Shown: positions 52,074 to 64,000 of the stretch, in pieces
Position numbering within the stretch: the stretch's first letter is position 1
Layout: each line of letters begins with the position of its first letter
Origin: Posidonia oceanica
Taxonomy: Eukaryota > Streptophyta > Magnoliopsida > Alismatales > Posidoniaceae
Length of the DNA stretch: 64,000 bases
NCBI GenBank assembly: GCA_037176725.1
Contig: JAZBRS010000077.1
Span: forward strand, 558,001 to 622,000
Direction: 5' to 3'
The notes under the pieces: generated by a model
What the model saw: the letters and a program-made list of their open reading frames with translations, nothing else
The model's database searches: none
Told to the model about the DNA's origin: nothing
Made by a program: the position numbers and the translations under genes

Positions 52074-55000
52074 TATTGACATCCCACTTTTGATCCCTGC
52101 TTAGTGGCTTTCTCTTTCTCTCTGGGATGACTTAGGAAACCCCACACCACAAAAAACCATAAAATTAAAAACTTTAAAACCCTAAAACCAAACCCAAGAA
52201 AACAATATCAAAAACCCTAGGAAAAACAATGCAAAAACCTAGGGAGAACACCTCAAAATAGAGCCCAAGAACTGCACTTCTAAACCCTAGAAAATCACTT
52301 CTAAAACCCTAGGGAAAACACTTCATCAAGACCTAGAAAATTACACACTCAAAACCCTAGAAAAAGCAATGCAAAACCTTAGGAAAACCCATCCAAAAAA
52401 CCCTAGCAAATCCCCTTCAAACTCTAGGAAAACAATCACATTTGAAAACCCTAAAAAACTTACACATTCAAAACTCTAGAAAATCCCATTCAGAAACTAG
52501 GAAAACAATCAAAACAAAAACCTAGGAAAAAACAAAGGGACAAAAACCTAGAAAACAATTAAACAATTCAAAACCCTAGGAAAAACAAAAGAACAAAACC
52601 TAAAAAAAAAACAAAAGAACAAAACCTAGAGGACAATTAAAAAGAAAAACTTAAGAAAAATAACTAAAAGAGTTAACCTAAAAACAATCTTCTCAAAACT
52701 TCAAAACCCTAATTTAAAATTTAAAAGAAAACAAAAGAACAAAAAAAAAACTTAAAAGAAAACAAATTAAAAGCCTAAGAGAAACAAGTTAAAAAACTTA
52801 GAAAACAAATTAAAACTAAAAACCAAACCTTAAAACAAAAATCTAGAAAATACAAAAGAAAACCTAGAAAACCATCCTTAAAACCCTAGGAAACAATCCA
52901 TTTAAAACCTAGGTCAAACCCACTTTTTAAAACCTAGAAAACTTTAAGGTTCACTACCCAAAACTTAAAAAAACCAAAACTTAAATCCTCTTCCTTTTTC
53001 TTCTTTCCTTTTCTTCTTTTTTCCTCCTCAACACCAAGCCCAACCCACCAAGCCCATCTCTCCCTTCCTCCCTCTTCTTCTTTTTTCTTCCTTGTTTCCC
53101 CATTTTCTCCACAGGCCCAGTCCAGCCCACAGCCACCTTCACCACTCCCTCCTTCCTTTTTCTTTTTTTTTCCTTCTTCCTTCTTCCAAGCCCAGCCTCT
53201 TTCCTCCCTCTCTTCCTTCTCAGCCCACGCCCCCGACTTTCCTCCTCCTTCTCCTTCCCTCCCTATTTCGAAAAAACCCAGCATAGCCTTCCACCTCCCC
53301 TTCTCCACTCATCACCCCTCCTGCACACATACAGCCACTCGCACGACTGCACACTACAGTCCTACCCCCACGCCACCGTGCGGTGGCCCTAGCCTCTCAA
53401 ACCCACCTGCTTGCCGCCCTTCCCTCTCACTGCCAGCCGCTGCTAGCACCTGCAATACCTCACCCAACCATCTGCATTTGCCGGCCTCGAGCCCATGCTC
53501 TGCCACCCTTCACTCGAGTGCCAAGCTCCGAACAAAACCAACACCTTCTTCCCCCTCCAGGCCTCACCTTTCAGTGCGAATTGAGAGAGAAAAACCAGAG
53601 AACAATTGAGAGAACCCACTTCCTTCCTCCTCTTCCAGAAACTCCAGAACTTCCTCCTGAGCACATAGCCCTCTCCTAGCTCCCCAATCTTCCGCATTCC
53701 ACTCTCCAAAACCTCACCAACACCCACATCCCATTCCCCACTTCACCACCCAGAAAACCAACCTAGAAACCACCCAAAATCCTCAGCCTTCACGCCCATA
53801 CCTAGAATCCATTCCACCTGAGAATTCCCACACCACAGCCATCAGAATCCAACCAAACTCTCCCAGCCGACTCGCTGGACAACCATGATCCCAGGCCATC
53901 CCCCATTCCACCCTAGAACACCCCACAGCTCCCACCATCCACCACAAACACCTTCGTGCCCAACTGACCCAAAAACTCCAAAACAAGCCACCTCACCACA
54001 GAGCTTACACCACCTCAATCCAACCACTCCCCCTTCTTCGCCACGCCTCCACGAGCCCAGACCATTCTTGTGAGAGAGTTGGAAAGCCACCAGCTCGATC
54101 TGAGCCAAGAGAGACCCCAGTTGACCCAAAAAATCCCAGATCTTCGTCTGAGCATCGCAGCTCACTTCTGAGCAACTCCAGATCACCCTCGCGACGCCAG
54201 GAGCCACCTCTGATTACTACGCGCCGCTTCCAGTCCACCCAGCACCACTGCAACCTCCTGCCAGTCTGTCGACCCAAGCTGACGTCAACAGCACGCGCCG
54301 GCCATCGTCACAGGTCACCAACTGCTCCCTTAGCCTCTATGCATGTCTACGAAGCTTTCTAGTTAATTAGAACTAGGTTTAAAGGCCTGTAGCTCTAAGT
54401 CGTCGCCGCCGCTGACTAGTCTTCCCCGGCGAGCTCCGTCAACCTCCGCTGCGCGCAGACAACTCTGGACCACCGCAGCACCTCTGGACAGTCCCCTGAG
54501 CTCCGCCGAGACGTTGGGAAGCTACTCCAGCTCTCTGCAAGCTTCACCGAGGCTTCCTCTGCCCGCACGACCCTTGCAACCGCTGGCCTCCTCCGCGACA
54601 TCGACCAAGCGCTCCAGACTAGCTCTAGACCTCCGGATCATCCCCAGACCTTCGCTGGAGCTCTAGGAGGCTAGATCAGCGCTGCCCGGCCACCATCGCA
54701 GCCTCCAGCACCTGCGTCGACCTCCAACTTCTTCTGCATGCAACCTCAAGGTTGTCCGGACGATCCAGGTCCCCTCCATTGCTCCAGGAGTTCTCCCAAG
54801 CACCGCCTCCACTCCAGGAAGCTCGCCGGCTCACCTTCGGGCCGTTCTGCAACTTCCTGCGCTGGCTCCGTCTCTACAACTCCGGCCAGAAGCCAGCCCA
54901 ACTGTCAGCACGATCCAGACGCTGCCGATCGCCGCCGACAGCTTCGGGCGCTCCGCCAGCACCGCCTCCTAGTTCCTCTGGCCTCAGCCTGGGCCTGCCG

Positions 55001-57681
55001 CCTGCCAAAACCGCCGCTGCTGCTTCCTCCTCCTCCAGCACTATTGCTGAGGTCATGTAGGGAAGACAATACTGTGGATTTATTTTTTGGTTTTTAAAAA
55101 TTTAGTAAGGTTTTAAAGCATGCATTGAAATTAAGTTCGTTAGTCTTTAAATAGTTGCAGATAGGTCCATCTGTAGTTAATCATTTTTTTTTTCCTTTGC
55201 AGTGAGGCCCTTTAGTTATTTTAATTGCATCTGGATCCAGCCATGGTTTGAAATTGATTTAATTTTGATTTAAAATCTTATTGCATTACTGTCTGGTCCT
55301 CTATTTAATTTTATTTGCATGCTGGTCCTTCATTTAAGTATTTTAATGCATCTGAATGGTAGTTAAATGCATGCATTGCATTTTAGTCCTCAGTTTTATT
55401 TAAATTGCATTTCAGTCCATTGATGGTTTACATTTCATTTAATGTTGCATTTAAACTTTACTGCAATGCATAAAAAGTTAGCATGTTTATTTATTTGCAT
55501 CTGGGTCCATCTTCATGGTTTGAAAATCATTTAAATGAATTTAAAAACCATATTGCATTGAAATAAAATATCACATATTTCCAGATTTACTTTTCAGTCC
55601 TTGCATCAATTGAAATATCATTTAATCATGCATTTAAACTATATTGCATTGCTAAAAAACCCAAAAAGATAGTTTAATTGCATATCAGTCCTAAATCAGT
55701 TCATGCATGTCATTTAATCTGCATTTAAACTATATTGCATTGCTAAAAAACCCAGAAAAATAGTTTAATTGCACATCAGTCCTCATTCAGTTCATCCATA
55801 TCATTTAATCTACCTTTAAACCATATTGCATTGCTAAAAAATCCAAAAAATATGTTTATTTGCATATCAGTCCATCTGCATGGTTTAAAACTCATTTAAT
55901 CTACAATTAAAACCATATTGCATTGCGTTAAATACCTGTATGTTTGCAAAATTGCACTTTAGTCCATCTATTGTAAATCAGTAAATTATTTCTGCATTTT
56001 AACATTGTATAAAAACCCATGTAAATGTTTTAATTGCATTTCAGTCCATTTGCATTGAATCATTCATTTAAATCCTGTTTAAACCATATTGCATTGCTAA
56101 AAAACCCAGAAAAATGCCATAATTGCATATCAGTCCATTTTGCATGCATACACTACTTAATTTGCATTTTTAAACCTCATTGCATTGTTTTAAGGTCCCA
56201 TTGTTTTCTGAAATTGCATATTGGACCCAGTTTTCAGCTTTTGCAAGTCTGTATGCATTCTTTGCATTGCATTTAGGTCCTGTAAGTTTTTTAAACTGTA
56301 TTTAGGTCCTTTTCTTGCATTTTTGCATGCATAACTCCTGCTTAGCCTTGCATTCATTCATGCATGGTTTCCTTATCATTCTTGCATACATTTTCCCTGT
56401 TTTGCACGCACTTAGGGACATTTTGCACACAAGACCCTGTAGTTTTCCAAAATTACACTTAGGTCCCTGCATTGCATTTTTGCATGCATTTGCACTCCCA
56501 TGTCATCAATCATTGCATCCTTGCATGCATTTAAGCATCCTCAGCACTCTTGCATGCATACATCCTTGTTCTGCACACCCTTAGGGACTATTTGCACTTA
56601 GACCCCTACCTTTTCTGGCCCTTGAGCCTTCTGACTTGATTCCTGAATAACTTTAGATCGGACCGTTGGATTTCCACGATCTAACTGTCCAAGTCTTCCT
56701 AGTTGAATGATCTTTCATTTAAACCAAAGTTATCTTAGATCAGGCCTCAGATTCTCAAGATGAGCCCATCTGAACACTGCATAGCATCCATTGCATTCCC
56801 ATTTGCATCATTTTGCGCGCCCGCATTTCCTTTCTCCTGTATTGCATCGTTTTGCGTGCCGCTTTGTTTTATTTGCATATTGCTTGCACTTTTGCACCGT
56901 TTTGCATGCCAGCATCTTTTCTCGCCTGTTTTCGCACTGTTTTGTATGCCAGCTCTTGTTTTCTCTTGCATGTCACTTGCATTTGCTTGGTTTTCCTCGC
57001 CATTTTGTTTTAATTGCTTGCATTTGCATTAGGGCAGTAATGCTTACTGTCTGGAGTTCTCACGAACTAGGGTTCGCCCGGTTAGGAACACAGACAACGT
57101 TACTGAGCACATAGATTGCACGTTTACTTTCCTTGTGCACCGCATCATTTAGAACACACATTTGAGCATGTAATCACAACATACCTAGCATTTAAGCATT
57201 CAGGCACATCATTTAGCAAGCATTCATGGCACTTAGGCATTCAAATCATGCATCATCCCTCAAAAGCGAGCGTAAGCCTAGAAAGACCGACTTCTCGGGC
57301 GTGTCGGGGGTGCCTAACACCTTCCCCGTGCATAACAGGAGTCCTTACCCTTTCTCTGGCCCGCAATGACCCTTTTGCCTCGTCCTTGGCACGAGTCATC
57401 TTCTTTGCATAGCACCGCATTGCATTGCATCCTTTTGTGTGGTCTTGCATGTTTATTCATGCATTTCCCGAGTTTTCCTTATCTCTCGACTTAATAGACA
57501 CGGTGGCGACTCCCTTTTGTCTTTTCTTTCTTTTTTCCTTTTGGCTTTTCGCCCCTGTTTTCGGTGTTTTGAGTCGAGTTTCCTCCTCGGATTATCCACT
57601 AATAGTGAACCTGATTTTCGATCGGTGCACACGAGCTCTAGCAGCATCCATGGACGATCGCGAACTAACAGGATCGCTACA
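52074..57681 (+). repeat. 3' LTR of element 2, 5608 bp
   Basis: The start is mutated to TATTGACATCCC (two G-to-A or C-to-T changes against the other LTR); the end is CGCTACA. It has the same zones as the 5' LTR but keeps about 1.1 kb (53660-54800) lost there and has a different module set at 55505-55755. Conserved block 57035-57390, hairpin GGTGCCTAACACC at 57309-57321. No gene is supported. Confidence 0.94.
53660..54800 (+). other. LTR segment kept only in 3' LTR of element 2
   Basis: This C-rich stretch is partly similar to 19600-20150 of element 1. CTTCCTCCTGAGCAC at its left end and GTTCTCCCAAGCAC at its right are imperfect direct repeats. The 5' LTR joins the two at about 33810, so the segment was probably deleted there between short repeats. 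Confidence 0.7.
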
Positions 57682-57686
57682 CCATG
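57682..57686 (+). repeat. TSD of element 2, right copy (CCATG)
   Basis: CCATG follows the CTACA end and is identical to 32196-32200. Confidence 0.93.
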
Positions 57687-58611
57687 CTTATACATGCCTT
57701 TTGCTGTGTTGATTGTCTTTCATTTTCATCGATCATGTTACACAACACTAACACATACCATGAGCATGCCTTTTGAGATGATATGTGATGCTTGTTTGCC
57801 ATGATTTGGGTGATTTTCTTCCCCTTTTGCACTAATCCTAGGGACAACTAGAGATTGATTTGTTTTCCCCATGGTTTAATTAAAATGGCATGTAAAATCA
57901 ATTCTAGGGATAACTAGAGACACAAACACACCTGCATCTCCCCTTCGGTTAATAATATAACCAAGTAAATGGCATTAATCATATTTTGCATGAATGATCA
58001 TATAGGGCATGCATCTTCTCATCTCTGAGTCCACCTACTAGTCTGAGAAGGATAGTCTCGGTCTTTTGCTCCAGTTGCTTTGGCATGAGGTGAATTGGTC
58101 GGTCTGTCCCCCCTTGTCTAGGGTCGTGTCAGTGTTAGTAGAGGGTACAACCCATGCTTTGGCAGAGTCGAGGCTCCTAACGCACCACCTGTTATTGCTT
58201 GAGCTTTAGCCAGGATTTAGACAGTGACCTACTTTTTCGCCTAAGTCAGAGACCCATACACCCTTGTGAGAGTTCGAAGTAGACTACCTTCCAGGACACA
58301 CTAGATTGGTGAGAGTGAGCATATTAGAAAGCATCCATCTACATGTATGCCATTCATACCACAACTAAAAACATCTGCATTTTTCTTTTGAGTTTTAACA
58401 CCTATTTTTGTTTGTGTTGTGTCATGTCCCACAGGTTTGTGAGTGAGCTCCTTAGCCAGAGCTTGAGTTGTTCTTTTGCTCATGCCCCTGTTGCGGCACT
58501 CTTCCTCAACCATCCTGTCTTGAGTTATTCGTCTCTTTGACGATAGCTCGTTGTAGGTCTCGTCCTCCTTTTTGCAGCCGCAGCTCGATCCTCACCCACT
58601 CACGGTCAGCT
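57687..58611 (+). other. Leader of element 3, second part
   Basis: It continues the leader cut at 32200: CATGCCTTTTGCTGTG as in 3560-3590, the conserved block at 58010-58320 and acceptor-like CCCACAG at 58428-58434. It ends at the gag ATG at 58612. No gene is present. Confidence 0.8.
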
Positions 58612-60660
58612 ATGGCCCAGCACACTGGTGAGCCTCTACCTTCTGCTGCCCTGGAGGAGACCCCTCTTTCGGTCTCCCCCTCCCTCACTTTGACCCCTAC
58701 TGCTCCTTCCTCTCCCCATGCGTCGCACCCTCAGGCGCCCAGGGAGCCCCTGTTTGTTTTCGTGCATTGGGTCGCCTGTCTGGAGCCTATCCTTGAGTCT
58801 ATCACGGTGACCGCCACACGTACTCCAGAGGCACCCCTGACCGCCACTCCTCCTCAGGGCTATGTCACTTTTGACTCCCATTCCGCGGTGGCAGCCTCTG
58901 TTATAGGATCCTTGCCTTCTGGGTAGTCTGTGTCCTTGCCTCTGGCACCTGGGACCTCCCAACCCTGCACTTCAGTCATCCCACTGACAGGCCCCCTGAT
59001 GTGTAGTATCATCATTTGATGGAGGTTGCCTAGACACTGCAAGGCATGGCTCTGTCTATTCGCCCTTTTGAGTTTCCTGTTGCTCCTAAGGTCCCTCTGC
59101 GGCCAGCTCTGGCATTCGTGACACACCCCTCTGCACCTCCGCCCATGTCGTCGCCTCAGCTTCTCACTGCTCCGGTGATTGGGGCGTCTTTGCTGCCTCC
59201 TGCACACACCGCACTTACTACACAGCATCTGACTCCGCCATCTGTTGGCCAGCCTTTTGGGTTGGTAGGAGCACAACACCCATTTGGCCTGCTGCCTGGC
59301 ACTGTACCAGCATAGCAGCTGCTGCTCCCGCACTTAGTACCACTCACTGCACAGCATTCTGCCTACCCCTACTCAGTGCATCAGTGAATCCTTCCCCTGC
59401 ATGCATTGCATCACACACTGCACCAATGCACGAGTATGATGACCCTCACGCTGCGTCACCAGGCGGCGTGATGGTGGACATGGAGGAGCACTTAAGTGCG
59501 AACCACTCAGCATACGCGACCCCCATTCCATATCCCGGATTTTGATAAGTATAATGGCAAAGGCTACCCCATTTCCCATCTGCAGGCCTACTGCGGAGAC
59601 CTCGCTCAGCTTCAGGCTGATGAGAGGCTGTTGATCCGCCTGTTCTAGAAGAGTTTGACCGGCCCTACCCTCAAGTGGTTCACTTCACTTGACATGACAG
59701 TGATCAAGACTTGGAACGACCTTTCTCAGGTGTTCCTAGAGTAGTATTCTTTCAACCTGGACCTGATCCCTAAGCGCGAGGATCTGGTTGCCACCCGGCA
59801 AAGACCACAGGAGCCATTCGGGGAGTACGTCGACCACTAGCACGCCCTCGCCTTGCAGGTTCGCGATAGACCCTCTAACGAGGAGTCTATCGAGATCGTT
59901 ATCCGAGGTGTGCAGCCAGCTATTGGGGCTTTGCTCAACATACAACCAGTCACCTCATTTGCATCCTCGATTCAGGCAGGCACACGCGTGGAGAGCTCGC
60001 TTCGCAATGGCTGCTTTCCCGCGCTCACCACACTCACCAGGCAAGCCACCACACCCACCAACAACAACAGCAGCAACCACAACAGCAAGCACAACAGCAG
60101 CAACAACCCCCTCAGGAGGAGGGATCCTCCAAAGACCGTTGTCGCCTACATCGAATCCCTGGCCCGAATCAGGTAGTATATGCACCAGCACATAGGACAC
60201 CACCCACACCACAGATCACCACCACCGCCCAACCGGTCTATCCTACCGCATCAGTTCGGCAAGGACAACACCCTAGACCAAGACGGCCTCGTCGTGCTGA
60301 GCGTGATTTCACTCCTCTGGTGGAACCATTAAGTGCCCTCTTGCCTAAGGTCGTGTCGCTCCTCCGGCTTCCCGAAGTTCGCCCACTATTGAACCAGCTT
60401 CCGCATTGGTTTCAAGTGAACTTATACTACAATTTCCATCGGGCCTCAGGGCACTCGATGGATAACTACTACTGTATTAGGGATGCCATCCTAGACTTGA
60501 CTAACTGCATGGTCATCGTCATCAGCACACAGGAGGCAACTTCCACCTCTGCACCTACATCAGCACCTGCATTTGCACCAGCACCCCCTCACCCCAGCAT
60601 TGTTCGCTAGCCCCTGCCAGAGCATCCTAGCTTGGGAGGTGTTGGGACCTCAAGAGTACA
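58612..60660 (+). pseudogene. gag: gag of element 3, broken
   Basis: ATGGCCCAGCAC at 58612 is open to TAG at 58924 (CAG in related copies). Frame changes follow. About 170-190 bp equivalent to 38925-39110 of element 2 are missing at about 59530, removing the PPKF part. The Retrotrans_gag core remains (LKWFTSLDMTVIKTWNDLS at about 59675, FNLDLIPKR, FGEYVDH) with TAG at 59647, 59742 and 59838. The nucleocapsid motif at 60428-60469 has lost both Cys (YNFH...DNY), each TGC to TAC. This gag is the most decayed of the three. Confidence 0.87.
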
Positions 60661-62121
60661 TGTTATTTTTTCCTCCGGGTCTACTACATCCATGGTAGAC
60701 CCTTATGCTCATATCCATCTTGTTTCTGAGCCCTTTCCCTCTGCTCTGTATAGTTCTGCTATCGTCGGTTCCGAGTCAACGATTCAAATGATATAGCTAG
60801 CCACCAAGTCGGTGTTTTCGACCGCACAGCCTGCCATGCAAACCCAGGCGTAGTCACCCATCTGCCTGCTAGCTAGGCCCCAACCAGAGCCTACACAGCC
60901 TTCCCCGCAGCTTTCCCAGTCCACCAATCCACCAGCCAACACACCTAGAACCTCGCTGGAGTTTGCGGCTCATGTCCCCTTGGTCGTTAACTTGACCTGG
61001 GACACCCATCGCGTACTGTATGATTACGCCACTAAGATGTGTGCGGAGATCACCTGGTCAGGGAGGGTTTATAAGCCTACAGCGCCAGTGGCCAAGCCTA
61101 GCCACCCAAAACCAGCCCCATAACCCGCAAGCCAACCCTCTAGTCCTATCATAAAGGAGCCTTCCACCAGAACTACCTCGCCCACCGCCAAGAAGGACCA
61201 GCCCTTAGCTGACACTACCCAGTTGAAGAAGGTCAAAGCCGACATATCTATCTGGGACCTTATCCACACCTCTTCAGAACATAGTTCCTCAGAGTATTCC
61301 AAGCTGCCCATGTTTCCCAAACCATCGACCCAGCTGCCCTTGAAAGCATGCTGGGCATGATTGCTGTTCCTCATGTCATCTCCTTCTCGAATGACGAGTT
61401 ACCTCCGGCAGGGATTAATCCTAATCAACCCCTATTCATCACAGTGCAGTTTAAGAGTTTCCGCATCCCTCTAACTTTGGTCGATAATGGGGCAGGCCTT
61501 AACGTCTGTCCTTTGCGTACAGCGAATAAGCTCGGATTCAAAGTCGAGGACACTAGTCTGGCCACCAAAGGGATGACGGCATTCGATAACATGCACCACG
61601 ATGCCCTGGGAATTCTGGTCATTCACCTCTCTCTTGGCCCAGTCATATTCGATGTAGAGTTCTACATCGTCGATTTGGAACCGACTTTCAACCTCCTGCT
61701 TGGGTGCCTTTGGCTGCACAAGCATCAAGTGATCCTCTCGACCCTGCACTGCATGATCAAGTTCTGTTGGGGCGACGATGTTGTCGTTGTCATGGCAGAT
61801 AACTTCGATAAAGAGCAGGTCGAGGCGGTCTTCTCTGTATCCTTGCAAACTGTCTAGTTTGTCCCCAAACCTTCTAACACTCTATACTACGTCAACTGGT
61901 TTGAATTGGTTAATTTCATTCCCGTTCTCGAACGTGTCAGTTGCTTGGCCGTTCATTGGAACCCTTTGCGGATGATCGAGAATCTTTGTTGTAGGTGGGG
62001 CTAGAAGAATGGGGCACCACTCGGGCGATATGGCCAGGGGATCGCTGAGCCAGTCAAAGTTGAAGAACGAAGAGACTTCGAAGGTCTCGTATACGATTGG
62101 CAGCCTCGCAAGGATCGACGC
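60661..62121 (+). pseudogene. Protease and G-patch-like region of element 3
   Basis: NLTWDTHRV (about 60990) and KADISIWDLIHTSSEH (about 61236) are followed by a frameshift near 61285. Protease lies in the open stretch 61348-61857: LVDNGAGLNVCPLRTA at about 61478, and FNLLLGCLWLHKHQV where GRPWL is usual. TAG is at 61855. The G-patch-like part LGRYGQGIAEP (about 62020) and FEGLVYD follow with a stop at about 62002. Compared with element 2 the active-site Asp is kept, but GRPWL has become GCLWL. Confidence 0.82.
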
Positions 62122-63560
62122 ATGCGCTTGAAGAACCGGAGGATCGTCATCCCTCGGGACTTGACTAACTTCACCAGTGTAGGTACCCTCGACCCTAATC
62201 AAAGTCAAGCCACAGCACAAGCAACACTACTTTCAGGTCCCCCACTACCGCTAAGGGAGTGGGTTTGCATTGAAGACTGGTACTCGGATGAAGAGCAGTC
62301 TGACACAGTGGAAGCAGTTCGGACCAGTAGAGAGGTCCATTCCAGCCCAGCAGCATCTCGATCAGTTTGCCTGGCCCTCCCATCTACCGACACAGCAGCA
62401 GGATCAGTGGTTATAGTGCTAGATTTGACAGTTTCATGCCCTTACACAGTTTCACCAACACTTTCAAAGACCACATCAGCAACTCCAAGGTCAGGAGCAC
62501 ACCCTTCGGCAGCACTCACCAGTCAGTTTGTGACCTCAGTCACACCAGCACAGCGGTCACCCTTTCTGGCGGTTCAGTCAGCCAGTTTAGCTAGCTTCGC
62601 AACTCAGCCCGCTTCATCAACAACACCTCTAGCCATGCAGGCAGCTTTACCAGCCACACAGCTGTCTGCCTCAGCAAGTCAAGTCTTGTGGTGGGCCCAC
62701 ATGGCTTCCGTAGCCACGCCATCAGCATCACCTGTGGGTGCAGGCATCCCTCCGCCAGATACACCCATCCAGCAATCAGTGCCCTTGAACAACAGAATTG
62801 CCTCCTCTCCAGCCATGCCATTCTAGATAACACTCTCACCTTGGCCAGTAATATAGTTGATGGCCAGAAACATTGTTCCAAGAGGAGAAATCGCCGAGCA
62901 CTAGGCTCATGAGTCACGTGGTGCCTAGTACGTTGACCTCGCCTCGGACGAGGAAGAGGGGGCGACTGTAGAAGCCCAGGTATACCTCATGCTCAGGGAT
63001 CTGGAAGCACTGTTCCAGGAACAACTCGAGGCATTGGAAGAAGATGCAGCCGAGTAGCAGATGGCCAAGAAAGGAAAGGTAGTATTCATGGACAACGAAC
63101 CAGCCAGGCCCTGCCAACAGCCAGACCCTCCATCCATCATGGTCCTGGAGGAGTCAGAAGCAACACCCACGACTAGACCAGTTGAGTTAATCACTCTGCA
63201 GCTGGGAGGTGGGTCTAGTTGGTACATGCAGTCCAAGCCCCACTTTATGCAAGGTGGGGGTAAAAAAAAAAACACCCTGAGATAGGCTCAGGTAGCACAT
63301 CGGGGGGCAACAATCATACTTGTCAGCAGGAGGACAGTCGCGTGTCCCCACCGCTCTTCGCAAGTACAACAGAAAATGTGAAGACAGCCACAGCACCCAT
63401 AGCACCAACAACACAAGCAGCACCAACAACACGAGCAGCAGTAGCAGTAGTAGCACTAGCAGCAGAAAGAGCTGCAGCAGAAGGGTCAGAGACACCCAGT
63501 CAGTCAGCAAGCTCAGAGGCCACCATGACAGAGGTCACCCACCGCACCTACGAAACACTA
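62122..63560 (+). pseudogene. Pol linker of element 3
   Basis: IPRDLTNFTSVGTLDPN and WVCIEDWYSDEEQSD (about 62260) open a 234-codon stretch to 62826, rich in Ala/Ser/Thr/Pro. 62826-63060 is frameshifted. At 63259-63271 a run of thirteen purines (GGTAAAAAAAAAA-type) is a likely frameshift site. 63380-63480 has CAGCAC/AGCAGC repeats. No catalytic motif is seen. Confidence 0.72.
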
Positions 63561-64000
63561 GGATGAGTGTGACCATTCTAAAGCGTCATTAGGGGCAGGA
63601 CGCTGAGCAAATCTGTTCCTTCGATGTCACAGACCCAACTTTTGAGAATTAGGTCCTCTTCGAACTCCTTGCATATGGAGAGGAGGATGACACAGGCCTG
63701 GATGAATATGATGAATCAGTTCCTGAGTTCCAACCCTATGACAATGATCCCAAAGGCTCAAACCTCCACGTCGAAGAAGAGACCGAGGTTGTTAACATTG
63801 GCATGGTAGTGGATATCAAAGAGGTTCGTATCAGCGCTGAACTGTCATCCTAGGCCAGAGCAGAGTTCATAGCGTTCTTGAAAGAGTACGCAGACGTATT
63901 CGCCTAGAGTTATGACGAAATGGTCGGTCTCGATATCGAGATAGTGGTACACACACTGCCACTGGATCCAGACGTAAGGCTGGTCAAGCAAAAACTCAGA
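63561..64000 (+). pseudogene. Start of RT region of element 3, cut by window end
   Basis: Residues aligned with 9541-10000 of element 1: RMSVTILKRH at 63563, FDVTDPTF at about 63622, the acidic run, RAEFIAFLKEYADVFA at about 63856, TAG at 63905 (TGG elsewhere) and DIEIVVHTLPLDPDVRLVKQKLR at the last bases. TAG also lies at 63590, 63650 and 63851. The RT core should follow beyond 64000. Confidence 0.83.

Larger units (their letters stand above)
32201..57681 (+). mobile_element. Element 2: complete 25.5 kb Tat/Ogre-like Ty3/Gypsy element
   Basis: It is bounded by LTRs 32201-36687 and 52074-57681 and by the TSD CCATG, and it lies inside the leader of element 3. The interior order is PBS, leader, gag, protease, G-patch-like stretch, linker, RT-RNase H, archaeal-type RNase H, integrase, spacer, extra sense ORF, hairpin arrays, pre-PPT block and PPT. 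Genes carry many stops and at least six frameshifts. The LTRs differ by a few percent plus large indels, so it has resided here for some time but is younger than element 3. Confidence 0.95.
29386..64000 (+). mobile_element. Element 3: Ty3/Gypsy element, interrupted by element 2 and window end
   Basis: The LTR at 29386-31994, the PBS at 32005 and leader to 32200 resume at 57682, where the same leader type continues into gag-pol up to the window end just before RT. The duplicated CCATG at both junctions shows that element 2 split it. It shares leader and gag-pol with elements 1 and 2 but has a different, shorter LTR (2.6 kb). The expected TSD is CCTAC (29381-29385); the right end is outside. 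Confidence 0.88.

Overview
This window is intergenic plant DNA made of nested LTR retrotransposons around the remains of a plant-mobile-domain (PMD) locus. It is a flowering-plant nuclear genome, most likely a large repeat-rich one. The evidence is Ty3/Gypsy pol of the Tat/Ogre-like lineage (protease, G-patch-like stretch, RT, RNase H, a second archaeal-type RNase H, integrase), an Ogre-type primer binding site, PMD genes (a plant-specific family) with canonical introns, and AAACCCTA telo-box motifs. Species cannot be decided from the sequence. No intact host gene, rRNA, tRNA or CRISPR was seen.

Layout. (1) 1-23794: element 1, plus strand, 5' LTR cut by the window edge (1-3153), interior 3154-17646, complete 3' LTR 17647-23794 (6.1 kb). 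(2) 23795-24469: the first 675 bp of a minus-strand LTR (element 4), into which element 1 inserted. (3) 24470-29385: older DNA with two broken minus-strand PMD-type genes. One keeps GT-AG introns (24926-26831); the other (28182-29384) is cut by element 3. (4) 29386-32200 and 57682-64000: element 3, plus strand, with a 2.6 kb LTR, PBS and leader, then gag-pol running off the window. (5) 32201-57681: element 2, a complete 25.5 kb element with TSD CCATG, inserted in the leader of element 3. The order of events is PMD locus, then elements 3 and 4, then element 2 inside 3 and element 1 inside 4.

How the parts work together. Elements 1 and 2 share one plan: huge LTR, Ogre-type PBS, about 1.2 kb of conserved leader, gag-pol, an untranslated spacer, an extra sense ORF of about 390 codons resembling DUF7745/PMD-type plant proteins, a strong hairpin, long arrays of small stem-loops, a conserved pre-PPT block, a PPT and the 3' LTR. 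All coding regions are dead: many TAG codons, frameshifts, and lost catalytic or zinc-binding residues.

The most unusual signal is non-coding. Between the extra ORF and the 3' LTR, both full elements carry dozens of short inverted repeats. Their stem sequences differ from unit to unit while remaining complementary (GATAG/CTATC, GATGA/TCATC, GATAAG/CTTATC, GATAGG/CCTATC), which looks like compensatory change. Element 2 adds an array with an exact 81 bp period. A 12-bp-arm hairpin and an inverted repeat that places the PPT in a loop are also shared by both elements.
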